Origin: Nemertoderma westbladi
Lineage: Eukaryota; Xenacoelomorpha; Nemertodermatida; Nemertodermatidae
Length of the DNA stretch: 64,000 bases
Assembly: GCA_032718475.1 (NCBI GenBank)
Contig: JAUCBJ010008857.1
Location: 1 to 64,000 of the forward strand
Direction: 5' to 3'
Shown here: positions 1-14,650 of the stretch, one piece after another
How positions within the stretch are numbered: the first letter of the stretch is position 1
Layout of the letters: each line of letters begins with the position of its first letter
The notes under the pieces: generated by a model
The model's input: the letters and a program-made list of their open reading frames with translations, nothing else
The model's database searches: none
What the model was told of the DNA's origin: nothing
Translations under genes and position numbers: made by a program

Positions 1-3000
1 TCCCTCTCGCGATAATATTCTATAGAAGTAAATTGGTACCTCCCTCTCGCTATAATATTCTATAGAAGTAAATTGGTACCTCCCTCTCGCGATAATATTC
101 TATAGAAGTAAATTGGTACCTCCCTCTCGCGATAATATTCTATAGAAGTAAATTGGTACCTCCCTCTCGCGATAATATTCTATAGAAGTAAATTGGTACC
201 TCCCTCTCGCTATAATATTCTATAGAAGTAAATTGGTACCTCCCTCTCGCGATAATATTCTATAGAAGTAAATTGGTACCTCCCTCTCGCGATAATATTC
301 TATAGAAGTAAATTGGTACCTCCCTCTCGCGATAATATTCTATAGAAGTAAATTGGTACCTCCCTCTCGCTATAATATTCTATAGAAGTAAATTGGTACC
401 TCCCTCTCGCGATAATATTCTATAGAAGTAAATTGGTACCTCCCTCTCGCGATAATATTCTATAGAAGTAAATTGGTACCTCCCTCTCGCGATAATATTC
501 TATAGAAGTAAATTGGTACCTCCCTCTCGCGATAATATTCTATAGAAGTAAATTGGTACCTCCCTCTCGCGATAATATTCTATAGAAGTAAATTGGTACC
601 TCCCTCTCGCTATAATATTCTATAGAAGTAAATTGGTACCTCCCTCTCGCGATAATATTCTATAGAAGTAAATTGGTACCTCCCTCTCGCGATAATATTC
701 TATAGAAGTAAATTGGTACCTTCTCTCGCGATAATATTCTATAGAAGTAAATTGGTACCTCCCTCTCGCGATAATATTCTATAGAAGTAAATTGGTACCT
801 CCCTCTCGCGATAATATTCTATAGAAGTAAATTGGTACCTCCCTCTCGCGATAATATTCTATAGAAGTAAATTGGTACCTCCCTCTAGCGATAATATTCT
901 ATAGAAGTAAATTGGTACCTCCCTCTCGCGATAATATTCTATAGAAGTAAATTGGTACCTCCCTCTCGCGATAATATTCTATAGAAGTAAATTGGTACCT
1001 CCCTCTCGCGATAATATTCTATAGAAGTAAGTTGGTGCCTCCCTCTCGCGATAATATTCTATAGAAGTAAATTGGTACCTCCCTCTCGCTATAATATTCT
1101 ATAGAAGTAAATTGGTACCTCCCTCTCGCGATAATATTCTATAGAAGTAAATTGGTACCTCCCTCTCGCTATAATATTCTATAGAAGTAAATTGGTACCT
1201 CCCTCTCGCTATAATATTCTATAGAAGTAAATTGGTACCTCCCTCTCGCGATAATATTCTATAGAAGTAAGTTGGTACCTCCCTCTCGCGATAATATTCT
1301 ATAGAAGTAAGTTGGTACCTCCCTCTCGCGATAATATTCTATAGAAGTAATTGGTACCTCCCTCTCGCGATAATATTCTATAGAAGTAAATTGGTACCTC
1401 CCTCTCGCTATAATATTCTATAGAAGTAAATTGGTACCTCCCTCTCGCGATAATATTCTATAGAAGTAAATTGGTACCTCCCTCTCGCTATAATATTCTA
1501 TAGAAGTAAATTGGTACCTCCCTCCCGCGATAATATTCTATAGAAGTAAATTGGTACCTCCCTCTCGCGATAATATTCTATAGAAGTAAATTGGTACCTC
1601 CCTCTCGCTATAATATTCTATAGAAGTAAATTGGTACCTCCCTCTCGCGATAATATTCTATAGAAGTAAATTGGTACCTCCCTCTCGCGATAATATTCTA
1701 TAGAAGTAAATTGGTACCTCCCTCTCGCGATAATATTCTATAGAAGTAAATTGGTACCTCCCTCTCGCGATAATATTCTATAGAAGTAAGTTGGTACCTC
1801 CCTCTCGCGATAATATTCTATAGAAGTAAATTGGTACCTCCCTCTCGCGATAATATTCTATAGAAGTAAATTGGTACCTCCCTCTCGCGATAATATTCTA
1901 TAGAAGTAAATTGGTACCTCCCTCTCGCGATAATATTCTATAGAAGTAAATTGGTACCTCCCTCTCGCTATAATATTCTATAGAAGTAAATTGGTACCTC
2001 CCTCTCGCGATAATATTCTATAGAAGTAAATTGGTACCTCCCTCTCGCGATAATATTCTATAGAAGTAAATTGGTACCTCCCTCTCGCGATAATATTCTA
2101 TAGAAGTAAATTGGTACCTCCCTCTCGCTATAATATTCTATAGAAGTAAATTGGTACCTCCATCTCGCTATAATATTCTATAGAAGTAAATTGGTACCTC
2201 CCTCTCTAATATTATATAGAAATAAATTGGTACCTCCCTCTCGCGATAATATTCTATAGAAGTAAATTGGTACCTCCCTCTCGCTATAATATTCTATAGA
2301 AGTAAATTGGTACCTCCCTCTCGCGATAATATTCTATAGAAGTAAATTGGTACCTCCCTCTCTAATATTATATAGAAGTAAATTGGTACCTCCCTCTCGC
2401 GATAATATTCTATAGAAGTAAATTGGTACCTCCCTCTCGCTATAATATTCTATAGAAGTAAATTGGTACCTCCCTCTCGCGATAATATTCTATAGAAGTA
2501 AATTGGTACCTCCCTCTCGCGATAATATTCTATAGAAGTAAATTGGTACCTCCCTCTCGCGATAATATTCTATAGAAGTAAATTGGTACCTCCTCTCGCG
2601 ATAATATTCTATAGAAGTAAATTGGTACCTCCCTCTCGCTATAATATTCTATAGAAGTAAATTGGTACCTCCCTCTCGCGATAATATTCTATAGAAGTAA
2701 ATTGGTACCTCCCTCTCTAATATTCTATAGAAGTAAATTGGTACCTCCCTCTCGCGATAATATTATATACAGTAGAAGTAAATTGGTACCTCCCTCTCGC
2801 TATAATATTCTATAGAAGTAAATTGGTACCTCCCTCTCGCGATAATATTCTATAGAAGTAAATTGGTACCTCCCTCTCTAATATTATATAGAAGTAAATT
2901 GGTACCTCCCTCTCGCGATAATATTCTATAGAAGTAAATTGGTACCTCCCTCTCGCTATAATATTCTATAGAAGTAAATTGGTACCTCCCTCTCGCGATA

Positions 3001-6000
3001 ATATTCTATAGAAGTAAATTGGTACCTCCCTCTCGCGATAATATTCTATAGAAGTAAATTGGTACCTCCCTCTCGCTATAATATTCTATAGAAGTAAATT
3101 GGTACCTCCCTCTCGCGATAATATTCTATAGAAGTAAATTGGTACCTCCCTCTCGCGATAATATTCTATAGAAGTAAATTGGTACCTCCCTCTCGCGATA
3201 ATATTCTATAGAAGTAAATTGGTACCTCCCTCTCGCGATAATATTCTATAGAAGTAAATTGGTACCTCCTCTCGCGATAATATTCTATAGAAGTAAATTG
3301 GTACCTCCCTCTCGCTATAATATTCTATAGAAGTAAATTGGTACCTCCCTCTCGCGATAATATTCTATAGAAGTAAATTGGTACCTCCCTCTCTAATATT
3401 CTATAGAAGTAAATTGGTACCTCCCTCTCGCGATAATATTATATACAGTAGAAGTAAATTGGTACCTCCCTCTCGCTATAATATTCTATAGAAGTAAATT
3501 GGTACCTCCCTCTCGCGATAATATTCTATAGAAGTAAATTGGTACCTCCCTCTCTAATATTATATAGAAGTAAATTGGTACCTCCCTCTCGCGATAATAT
3601 TCTATAGAAGTAAATTGGTACCTCCCTCTCGCTATAATATTCTATAGAAGTAAATTGGTACCTCCCTCTCGCGATAATATTCTATAGAAGTAAATTGGTA
3701 CCTCCCTCTCGCGATAATATTCTATAGAAGTAAATTGGTACCTCCCTCTCGCGATAATATTCTATAGAAGTAAATTGGTACCTCCTCTCGCGATAATATT
3801 CTATAGAAGTAAATTGGTACCTCCCTCTCGCTATAATATTCTATAGAAGTAAATTGGTACCTCCCTCTCGCGATAATATTCTATAGAAGTAAATTGGTAC
3901 CTCCCTCTCGCTATAATATTCTATAGAAGTAAATTGGTACCTCCCTCTCGCGATAATATTCTATAGAAGTAAATTGGTACCTCCCTCTCGCGATAATATT
4001 CTATAGAAGTAAATTGGTACCTCCCTCTCGCTATAATATTCTATAGAAGTAAATTGGTACCTCCCTCTCGCGATAATATTCTATAGAAGTAAATTGGTAC
4101 CTCCCTCTCGCGATAATATTCTATAGAAGTAAATTGGTACCTTCTCTCGCGATAATATTCTATAGAAGTAAATTGGTACCTCCCTCTCGCGATAATATTA
4201 TATAGAAGTAAATTGGTACCTCCCTCTCGCGATAATATTCTATAGAAGTAAATTGGTACCTCCCTCTCGCGATAATATTCTATAGAAGTAAATTGGTACC
4301 TCCCTCTCGCGATAATATTCTATAGAAGTAAATTGGTACCTCCCTCTCGCGATAATATTCTATAGAAGTAAATTGGTACCTCCCTCTCGCGATAATATTC
4401 TATAGAAGTAAATTGGTACCTCCCTCTCGCGATAATATTCTATAGAAGTAAATTGGTACCTCCCACTCGCGATAATATTCTATAGAAGTAAATTGGTACC
4501 TCCCTCTCGCGATAATATTCTACAGAAGTAAATTGGTACCTCCCTCTCGCGATAATATTCTATAGAAGTAAATTGGTACCTCCCTCTCGCTATAATATTC
4601 TATAGAAGTAAATTGGTACCTCCCTCTCGCGATAATATTCTATAGAAGTAAATTGGTACCTCCCTCTCTAATATTCTATAGAAGTAAATTGGTACCTCCC
4701 TCTCGCGATAATTTTCTATAGAAGTAAATTGGTACCTCCCTCTCGCGATAATATTCTACAGAAGTAAATTGGTACCTCCCTCTCGCTATAATATTCTATA
4801 GAAGTAAATTGGTACCTCCCTCTCTAATATTCTATAGAAGTAAATTGGTACCTCCCTCTCGCGATAATTTTCTATAGAAGTAAATTGGTACCTCCCTCTC
4901 GCGATAATATTCTACAGAAGTAAATTGGTACCTCCCTCTCGCGATAATTTTCTATAGAAGTAAATTGGTACCTCCCTCTCGCGATAATATTCTACAGAAG
5001 TAAATTGGTACCTCCCTCTCGCGATAATATTCTATAGAAGTAAATTGGTACCTCCCTCTCGCGATAATATTATATACAGTAGAAGTAAATTGGTACCTCC
5101 GTCTCGCGATAATATTCTATAGAAGTAAATTGGTACCTCCTCTCGCGATAATATTCTATAGAAGTAAATTGGTACCTCCGTCTCGCGATAATATTCTATA
5201 GAAGTAAATTGGTACCTCCCTCTCGCGATAATATTCTATAGAAGTAAATTGGTACCTCCCTCTCGCGATAATATTCTATAGAAGTAAATTGGTACCTCCC
5301 TCTCGCGATAATATTCTATAGAAGTAAATTGGTACCTCCCTCTCGCGATAATATTCTATAGAAGTAAATTGGTACCTCCTCTCGCGATAATATTCTATAG
5401 AAGTAAATTGGTACCTCCCTCTCGCGATAATATTCTACAGAAGTAAATTGGTACCTCCCTCTCGCGATAATATTCTATAGAAGTAAATTGGTACCTCCCT
5501 CTCGCGATAATATTATATACAGTAGAAGTAAATTGGTACCTCCGTCTCGCGATAATATTCTATAGAAGTAAATTGGTACCTCCTCTCGCGATAATATTCT
5601 ATAGAAGTAAATTGGTACCTCCGTCTCGCGATAATATTCTATAGAAGTAAATTGGTACCTCCCTCTCGCGATAATATTCTATAGAAGTAAATTGGTACCT
5701 CCCTCTCGCGATAATATTCTATAGAAGTAAATTGGTACCTCCCTCTCGCGATAATATTCTATAGAAGTAAATTGGTACCTCCCTCTCGCGATAATATTCT
5801 ATAGAAGTAAATTGGTACCTCCCTCTCGCGATAATATTCTATAGAAGTAAATTGGTACCTCCCTCTCGAGATAATATTCTATAGAAGTAAATTGGTACCT
5901 CCCTCTCGCGATAATATTCTATAGAAGTAAATTGGTACCTCCCTCTCGCTATAATATTCTATAGAAGTAAATTGGTACCTCCCTCTCGCGATAATATTCT

Positions 6001-9000
6001 ATAGAAGTAAATTGGTACCTCCCTCTCGCGATAATATTCTATAGAATTAAATTGGTACCTCCCTCTCGCGATAATATTCTATAGAAGTAAATTGGTACCT
6101 CCCTCTCGCGATAATATTCTATAGAAGTAAATTGGTACCTCCCTCTCGCGATAATATTCTATAGAAGTAAATTGGTACCTCCCTCTCGCGATAATATTCT
6201 ATAGAAGTAAATTGGTACCTCCCTCTCTAATATTCTATAGAAGTAAATTGGTACCTCCCTCTCGCGATAATATTCTATAGAAGTAAATTGGTACCTCCCT
6301 CTCGCGATAATATTCTATAGAATTAAATTGGTACCTCCCTCTCGCGATAATATTCTATATAAGTAAATTGGTACCTCCCTCTCGCGATAATATTCAATAG
6401 AAGTAAATTGGTACCTCCCTCTCGCGATAATATTCTATAGAAGTAAATTGGTACCCCCCTCTCGCGATAATATTCAATAGAAGTAAATTGGTACCTCCCT
6501 CTCGCGATAATATTCTATAGAAGTAAATTGGTACCTCCCTCTCGCGATAATATTCTATAGAAGTAAATTGGTACCTCCCTCTCGCGATAATATTCTATAG
6601 AAGTAAATTGGTACCTCCCTCTCGCGATAATATTCTATAGAAGTAAATTGGTACCTCCCGCTCGCGATAATATTCTATAGAAGTAAATTGGTACCTCCCT
6701 CTCGCGATAATATTATCTATAAGTAAATTGGTACCTCCCTCTCGCGATAATATTATCTATAAGTAAATTGGTACCTCCCTCCCGCGATAATATTCTATAG
6801 AAATAAATTGGTACCTCCCTCTCGCGATAATATTCTATAGAAGTAAATTGGTACCTCCCTCTCTAATATTCTATAGAAGTAAATTGGTACCTCCCTCTCG
6901 CGATAATATTCTATAGAAGTAAATTGGTACCTCCCTCTCTAATATTCTATAGAAGTAAATTGGTACCTCCCTCTCGCGATAATATTCTATAGAAGTAAAT
7001 TGGCACCTCCCTCTCGCGAAGTAAATTGGTACCTCCCTCTCGCGATAATATTCTATAGAAGTAAATTGGTACCTCCCTCTCGCGATAATATTCAATAGAA
7101 GTAAATTGGTACCTCCCTCTCGCGATAATATTCTATAGAAGTAAATTGGTACCTCCCTCTCGCGATAATATTCTATAGAAGTAAATTGGTACCTCCCTCT
7201 CGCGATAATATTCTATAGAAGTAAATTGGTACCTCCCTCTCGCGATAATATTCTATAGAAGTAAATTGGTACCTCCCTCTCGCGATAATATTCTATAGAA
7301 GTAAATTGGTACCTCCCTCTCTAATATTCTATAGAAGTAAATTGGTACCTCCCACTCGCGATAATATTCTATAGAAGTAAATTGGTACCTCCCTCTCGCG
7401 ATAATATTCTATAGAAGTAAATTGGTACCTCCGTCTCGCGATAATATTCTATAGAAGTAAATTGGTACCTCCCTCTCGCGATAATATTCTATAGAAGTAA
7501 ATTGGTACCTCCGTCTCGCGATAATATTCTATAGAAGTAAATTGGTACCTCCCTCTCGCGATAATATTCTATAGAAGTAAATTGGTACCTCCCTCTCGCG
7601 ATAATTTTCTATAGAAGTAAATTGGTACCTCCCTCTCGCGATAATATTCTATAGAAGTAAATTGGTACCTCTCTCTCGCGATAATATTCTATAGAAGTAA
7701 ATTGGTACCTCCCTCTCGCGATAATATTCTATAGAAGTAAATTGGTACCTCCCTCTCTAATATTCTATAGAAGTAAATTGGTACCTCCCTCTCGCGATAA
7801 TATTCTATAGAAGTAAATTGGTACCTCCCTCTCTAATATTCTATAGAAGTAAATTGGTACCTCCCTCTCGCGATAATATTCTATAGAAGTAAATTGGTAC
7901 CTCCCTCTCTAATATTCTATAGAAGTAAATTGGTACCTCCCTCTCGCGATAATATTCTATAGAAGTAAATTGGTACCTCCCTCTCGCGATAATATTCTAT
8001 AGAAGTAAATTGGCACCTCCCTCTCGCGATAATATTCTATAGAAGTAAATTGGTACCTCCCTCTCGTGATAATATTCTATAGAAGTAAATTGGTACCTCC
8101 CTCTCGCGATAATATTCTATAGAAGTAAATTGGTACCTCCCTCTCGCGATAATATTCTATAGAAGTAAATTGGTACCTCCCTCTCGCGATAATATTCTAT
8201 AGAAGTAAATTGGTACCTCCCTCTCTAATATTATATAGAAGTAAATTGGTACCTCCCTCTCGCGATAATATTCTATAGAAGTAAATTGGTACCTCCCTCT
8301 CTAATATTCTATAGAAGTAAATTGGTACCTCCCTCTCGCGATAATATTCTATAGAAGTAAATTGGTACCTCCCTCTCTAATATTCTATAGAAGTAAATTG
8401 GTACCTCCCTCTCGCGATAATATTCTATAGAAGTAAATTGGTACCTCCCTCTCTAATATTCTATAGAAGTAAATTGGTACCTCCCTCTCGCGATAATATT
8501 CTATAGAAGTAAATTGGTACCTCCCTCTCTAATATTCTATAGAAGTAAATTGGTACCTCCCTCTCGCGATAATATTCTATAGAAGTAAATTGGTACCTCC
8601 CTCTCTAATATTCTATAGAAGTAAATTGGTACCTCCCTCTCGCGATAATATTCTATAGAAGTAAATTGGTACCTCCCTCTCGCGATAATATTCTATAGAA
8701 GTAAATTGGTACCTCCCTCTCGCGATAATATTCTATAGAAGTAAATTGGTACCTCCCTCTCTAATATTATATAGAAGTAAATTGGTACCTCCCTCTCGCG
8801 ATAATATTCTATAGAAGTAAATTGGTACCTCCCTCTCTAATATTCTATAGAAGTAAATTGGTACCTCCCTCTCGCGATAATATTCTATAGAAGTAAATTG
8901 GTACCTCCCTCTCTAATATTCTATAGAAGTAAATTGGTACCTCCCTCTCGCGATAATATTCTATAGAAGTAAATTGGTACCTCCCTCTCGCGATAATATT

Positions 9001-12000
9001 CTATAGAAGTAAATTGGTACCTCCCTCTCTAATATTCTATAGAAGTAAATTGGTACCTCCCTCTCGCGATAATATTCTATAGAAGTAAATTGGTACCTCC
9101 CTCTCTAATATTCTATAGAAGTAAATTGGTACCTCCCTCTCGCGATAATATTCTATAGAAGTAAATTGGTACCTCCCTCTCTAATATTCTATAGAAGTAA
9201 ATTGGTACCTCCCTCTCGCGATAATATTCTATAGAAGTAAATTGGTACCTCCCTCTCGCGATAATATTCTATAGAAGTAAATTGGTACCTCCCTCTCGCG
9301 ATAATATTCTATAGAAGTAAATTGGTACCTCCCTCTTTAATATTATATAGAAGTAAATTGGTACCTCCCTCTCGCTATAATATTCTAAGTAAATTGGTAC
9401 ATCCCACTCGCGATAATATTCTATAGAAGTAAATTGGTACCTCCCTCTCGCTATAATATTCTAAGTAAATTGGTACCTCCCTCTCGCGATAATATTCTAT
9501 AGAAGTAAATTGGTACCTCCCTCTCGCGATAATATTCTATAGAAGTAAATTGGTACCTCCCTCTCGCGATAATATTCTATAGAAGTAAATTGGTACCTCC
9601 TCTCGCGATAATATTCTATAGAAGTAAATTGGTACCTCCCTCTCGCGATAATATTCTATAGAAGTAAATTGGTACCTCCTCTCGCGATAATATTCTATAG
9701 AAGTAAATTGGTACCTCCCTCTCTAATATTATATAGAAGTAAATTGGTACCTCCCTCTCTAATATTATTTAGAAGTAAATTGGTACCTCCCACTCGCGAT
9801 AATATTCTATAGAAGTAAATTGGTACCTCCCTCTCGCGATAATATTCTATAGAAGTAAATTGGTACCTCCCTCTCGCGATAATATTCTATAGAAGTAAAT
9901 TGGTACCTCCCTCTCGCTATAATATTCTATAGAAGTAAATTGGTACCTCCCTCTCGCGATAATATTCTATAGAAGTACATTGGTACCTCCCACTCGCGAT
10001 AATATTCTATAGAAGTAAATTGGTACCTCCCTCTCGCGATAATATTATATACAGTAGAAGGAAATTGGTACCTCCCTCTCGCGATAATATTCTATAGAAG
10101 TAAATTGGTACCTCCCTCTCTAATATTCTATAGAAGTAAATTGGTACCTCCCTCTCGCGATAATATTCTATAGAAGTAAATTGGTACCTCCCTCTCGCGA
10201 TAATATTCTATAGAAGTAAATTGGTACCTCCCTCTCGCGATAATATTCTATAGAAGTAAATTGGTACCTCCCACTCGCGATAATATTCTATAGAAGTAAA
10301 TTGGTACCTCCCTCTCGCGATAATATTCTATAGAAGTAAATTGGTACCTCCTACTCGCGATAATATTCTATAGAAGTAAATTGGTACCTCCCTCTCGCGA
10401 TAATATTCTATAGAAGTAAATTGGTACCTCCCTCTCGCGATAATATTCTATAGAAGTAAATTGGTACCTCCCTCTCGCGATAATATTCTATAGAAGTAAA
10501 TTGGTACCTCCATCTCGCTATAATATTCTATAGAAGTAAATTGGTACCTCCCTCTCGCTATTATATTCTAAGTAAATTGGTACCTCCCTCTCGCGATAAT
10601 ATTCTATAGAAGTAAATTGGTACCTCCCTCTCGCGATAATATTCTATAGAAGTAAATTGGTACCTCCCTCTCGCGATAATATTCTATAGAAGTAAATTGG
10701 TACCTCCCACTCGCGATAATATTCTATAGAAGTAAATTGGTACCTCCATCTCGCGATAATATTCTATAGAAGTAAATTGGTACCTCCCTCTCGCGATAAT
10801 ATTCTATGGAAGTAAATTGGTACCTCCCTCTCGCGATAATATTCTATAACGGTAAATTGGTACCTCCCTCTCGCGATAATATTCTATAGAAGTAAATTGG
10901 TACCTCCCTCTCGCGATAATATTCTATAGAAGTAAATTGGTACCTCCCTCTCGCGATAATATTCTATATAAGTAAATTGGTACCTCCCACTCGCGATAAT
11001 ATTCTATAGAAGTAAATTGGTACCTCCATCTCGCGATAATATTCTATAGAAGTAAATTGGTACCTCCCTCTCGCGATAATATTCTATAGAAGTAAATTGG
11101 TACCTCCCTCTCGCGATAATATTCTATAGAAGTAAATTGGTACCTCCCTCTCGCGATAATATTCTATAGAAGTAAATTGGTACCTCCCTCTCGCGATAAT
11201 ATTCTATAGAAGTAAATTGGTACCTCCCTCTCGCGATAATATTCTATAGAAGTAAATTGGTACCTCCCTCTCGCGATAATATTCTATAGAAGTAAATTGG
11301 TACCTCCCTCTCGCGATAATATTCTATAGAAGTAAATTGGTACCTCCCTCTCGCGATAATATTCTATAGAAGTAAATTGGTACCTCCCTCTCGCGATAAT
11401 ATTCTATAGAAGTAAATTGGTACCTCCCTCTCGCGATAATATTCTATAGAAGTAAATTGGTACCTCCCTCTCGCGATAATATTCTATAGAAGTAAATTGG
11501 TACCTCCCTCTCGCGATAATATTCTATAGAAGTAAATTGGTACCTCCCTCTCGCGATAATATTCTATAGAAGTAAATTGGTACCTCCCTCTCGCGATAAT
11601 ATTCTATAGAAGTAAATTGGTACCTCCCTCTCGCGATAATATTCTATAGAAGTAAATTGGTACCTCCCTCTCGCGATAATATTCTATAGAAGTAAATTGG
11701 TACCTCCCTCTCGCGATAATATTCTATAGAAGTAAATTGGTACCTCCCTCTCGCGATAATATTCTATAGAAGTAAATTGGTACCTCCCTCTCGCGATAAT
11801 ATTCTATAGAAGTAAATTGGTACCTCCCTCTCGCTATAATATTCTATAGAAGTAAATTGGTACCTCCCTCTCGCATAATATTCTATAGAAGTAAATTGGT
11901 ACCTCCCTCTCGCGATAATATTCTATAGAAGTAAATTGGTACCTCCCTCTCGCGATAATATTCTATAGAAGTAAATTGGTACCTCCCTCTCGCGATAATA

Positions 12001-12702
12001 TTCTATAGAAGTAAATTGGTACCTCCCTCTCGCGATAATATTCTATAGAAGTAAATTGGTACCTCCCTCTCGCGATAATATTCTATAGAAGTAAATTGGT
12101 ACCTCCCTCTCGCGATAATATTCTATAGAAGTAAATTGGTACCTCCCTCTCGCGATAATATTCTATAGAAGTAAATTGGTACCTCCCTCTCGCGATAATA
12201 TTCTATAGAAGTAAATTGGTACCTCCCTCTCGCGATAATATTCTATAGAAGTAAATTGGTACCTCCCTCTCGCGATAATATTCTATAGAAGTAAATTGGT
12301 ACCTCCCTCTCGCGATAATATTCTATAGAAGTAAATTGGTACCTCCCTCTCGCGATAATATTCTATAGAAGTAAATTGGTACCTCCCTCTCGCGATAATA
12401 TTCTATAGAAGTAAATTGGTACCTCCCTCTCGCTATAATATTCTATAGAAGTAAATTGGTACCTCCCTCTCGCGATAATATTCTATAGAAGTAAATTGGT
12501 ACCTCCCTCTCGCGATAATATTCTATAGAAGTAAATTGGTACCTCCCTCTCGCGATAATATTCTATAGAAGTAAATTGGTACCTCCCTCTCGCGATAATA
12601 TTCTATAGAAGTAAATTGGTACCTCCCTCTCGCGATAATATTCTATAGAAGTAAATTGGTACCTCCCTCTCGCGATAATATTCTATAGTAGTAAATTGGT
12701 AC
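1..12702. repeat. 40-bp AT-rich satellite array (about 317 units)
   Basis: Head-to-tail units of 40 bp fill the first 12.7 kb and continue past the left edge. Each unit holds three short palindromes: TCGCGA (most units; others read CGCTATA), CTATAG and GGTACC. Common variants are a 36-bp unit lacking GCGA (reads CTCTCTAATATT), units with a TATATACAGTAG insertion, and units missing one C of the CCCTC run. Variants recur in blocks, which shows higher-order amplification. Both strands have frequent stops, so coding is unlikely. The array ends abruptly against a LINE remnant at 12701. Confidence 0.98.
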
Positions 12703-12990
12703 ATTGGAGGTTTCTCATTTGTCCCCCTAAACGCCATTGCTACACAACATTGGAGGTTGTCATCATATATCACCCTAAAAATATGAACAGAGCCGCCTTT
12801 ACTTTTCAGGATATTGCTTTCGCCGTGAGGACCAGCCTGTGCACAATCTTGTGCTTTGACAGCCTATTGGAGAAGATAAGCATGGTGGACAACAATGACT
12901 TTCTTGAGACGCCTCCAAAATTTGTGGTGGCGCAATGTTGATAAGCCGGCTTACAGTGGAAGTACTCTTAATACTGCAGCAATGCACTCC
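12701..12990 (+). pseudogene. Decayed 3' end of an RTE-like LINE
   Basis: Starting at ACATTGGAGG, this stretch aligns by eye with the LINE C-terminal region at 41994-42290. It shares TTGCTTTCGCCGTGAGGACC, the ATAAGCATGGTGGACA block, the CTTTCTTGAGACGC block and the AAGCCGGC block. Several internal deletions and frame changes remove any usable frame, and ACATTGGAGGT occurs twice. The short open frames here are accidental. It abuts the 40-bp satellite with only a few bases shared at the junction. Confidence 0.75.
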
Positions 12991-13115
12991 GATATGAAGT
13001 ACATTGTTGTTACGCTTTCTAAATGATTAATTTATGGAAACAAAGGAGCAGCTGTTTTAGTTCCATTTATATGCTCGTAATAGGTTGCTATTTGCGTCCG
13101 TTTTACGGTGGAGAG

Positions 13116-13143
13116 CCCCCCCCCCCCCCCCGCCCCCCCCCCC
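13116..13143. repeat. Poly-C tract
   Basis: A 28-base run of C broken by a single G at 13132. The true length is uncertain because such runs are error-prone in sequencing. Confidence 0.9.
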
Positions 13144-14650
13144 TACCACCTATCTGAGTTTATGTTAGATGTCTTTCGAGAAAATTGGATAGCTTAGGAC
13201 AGCTTTTCCATAAATACGTCAGTAACCAATCCTATGTAAGTCAGATATGGAATGTAAGTCAGATAATGTTACCTTCAACCCTCGCTGAAACAAACGTTGC
13301 CTAAACGTTAGAGCCCAAGTAATCAGATTTAGTGAATTAATGACCAGGATTGAGCCATGCTTTGTTGCTATAGTAACATTCACCCAGATATCACATACAT
13401 CAAACTAAACATAATTAATTTGCTATTTTAAATGCGTTGGTTAGCCAGACTGACTTCCGGACACCCGCGTTGGGAACTAATTGATTTCAACAACGCATTA
13501 TTCCGACTCGCCACCTTCGCAGCAAACAATATGATACTCCTATTTAACTATTTTATGTCAAATATAAATCAAAGATTATAACAGAATGCCGCATTTCCAA
13601 TTTTTTTTCCAATTCCAATCCATTTTTATTCATCATAAACCAACTGATTAGTTGCCATGCAACACTGTCAATATCAATAATGTGCAATTGCGTTATTTAT
13701 TTATCGGAAGTAAATAAATAACGAGAAATCCAAATTTATTATTTCCCAACTTTCCATGTGAGAACGAACATTCCATATTGGGTTATTTAACATCAAGTTA
13801 AGTTACAATATATAACGTAAGACAGAATTTATACTATTCCGATAGTGGTAGAGTTTGTTTACACAGACGAAACATTAAATCCATACAGTAATGCTAACAC
13901 AATGTTTATTAAATAATAATTGTTGCACAATAAAAACAATATAATTTAATTTAATCACACAAGACACTGTAATACTAATGGCAAAATAACGACACTATTA
14001 TTTAAATATGAATTCATATTAATTACATTAGGAGCCTCAGTATTAGTTACCGACAACGTAATAATTAAATAAAAATACAGAATAATGTTGCCACTTTTTC
14101 CAAATACAAGTTGACTAAATCTTCTATTGAATTTTCGCTTTAATCTCCAGTAGAGGAGATGGTACGAGGGATAATATTATACTCTTAGATTTTTGATATT
14201 TACCAATTGGATGCGCTTCTAGTTTGAGATATATTATATTAATTGAGCGACCACGCGCCCAATGTTTCACACTCCCACTGTAACACAGGTTAATGTAAAA
14301 TTATTCAAGAACACCACTAATTCAATATTATTACTTATTCTTCCCAACAGCTGTTCTTTCTGTTTGACTTGTATAACGCAAATTAATGAAGAATGAATAA
14401 ATCAATTAGGATCCGTAACATTTTCATTGGGTATATTTCGGGTATTTACAAGAAATATCGACAGAGACAGAACGAAATTATAATTATTTGATAATTTTCG
14501 TTATCGTTTCTAATTTCCGCGTTATTTTCCGTCCAAAATCCCCGAAATTTAGATGATCCTGATAAAATGAACAACCGGTAGTTGAATTATTTTTCATATA
14601 ATAAAGGAAAGCGAAAATAAATAATAATGCAAAAAGGCACATAATTTATA
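13144..14650. other. AT-rich spacer, no gene seen
   Basis: No long open frame, no recognisable motif and no RNA gene were found on either strand. Base composition is strongly AT. Confidence 0.6.

Noticed and set aside
1-12702. CRISPR array resemblance of a 40-bp regular repeat
   Set aside because: There are no unique spacers; units are directly adjacent, and the context is an animal genome.
1-12702. Centromere or telomere identity of the first satellite
   Set aside because: The unit is not a known telomere repeat and nothing in the sequence shows centromere function.
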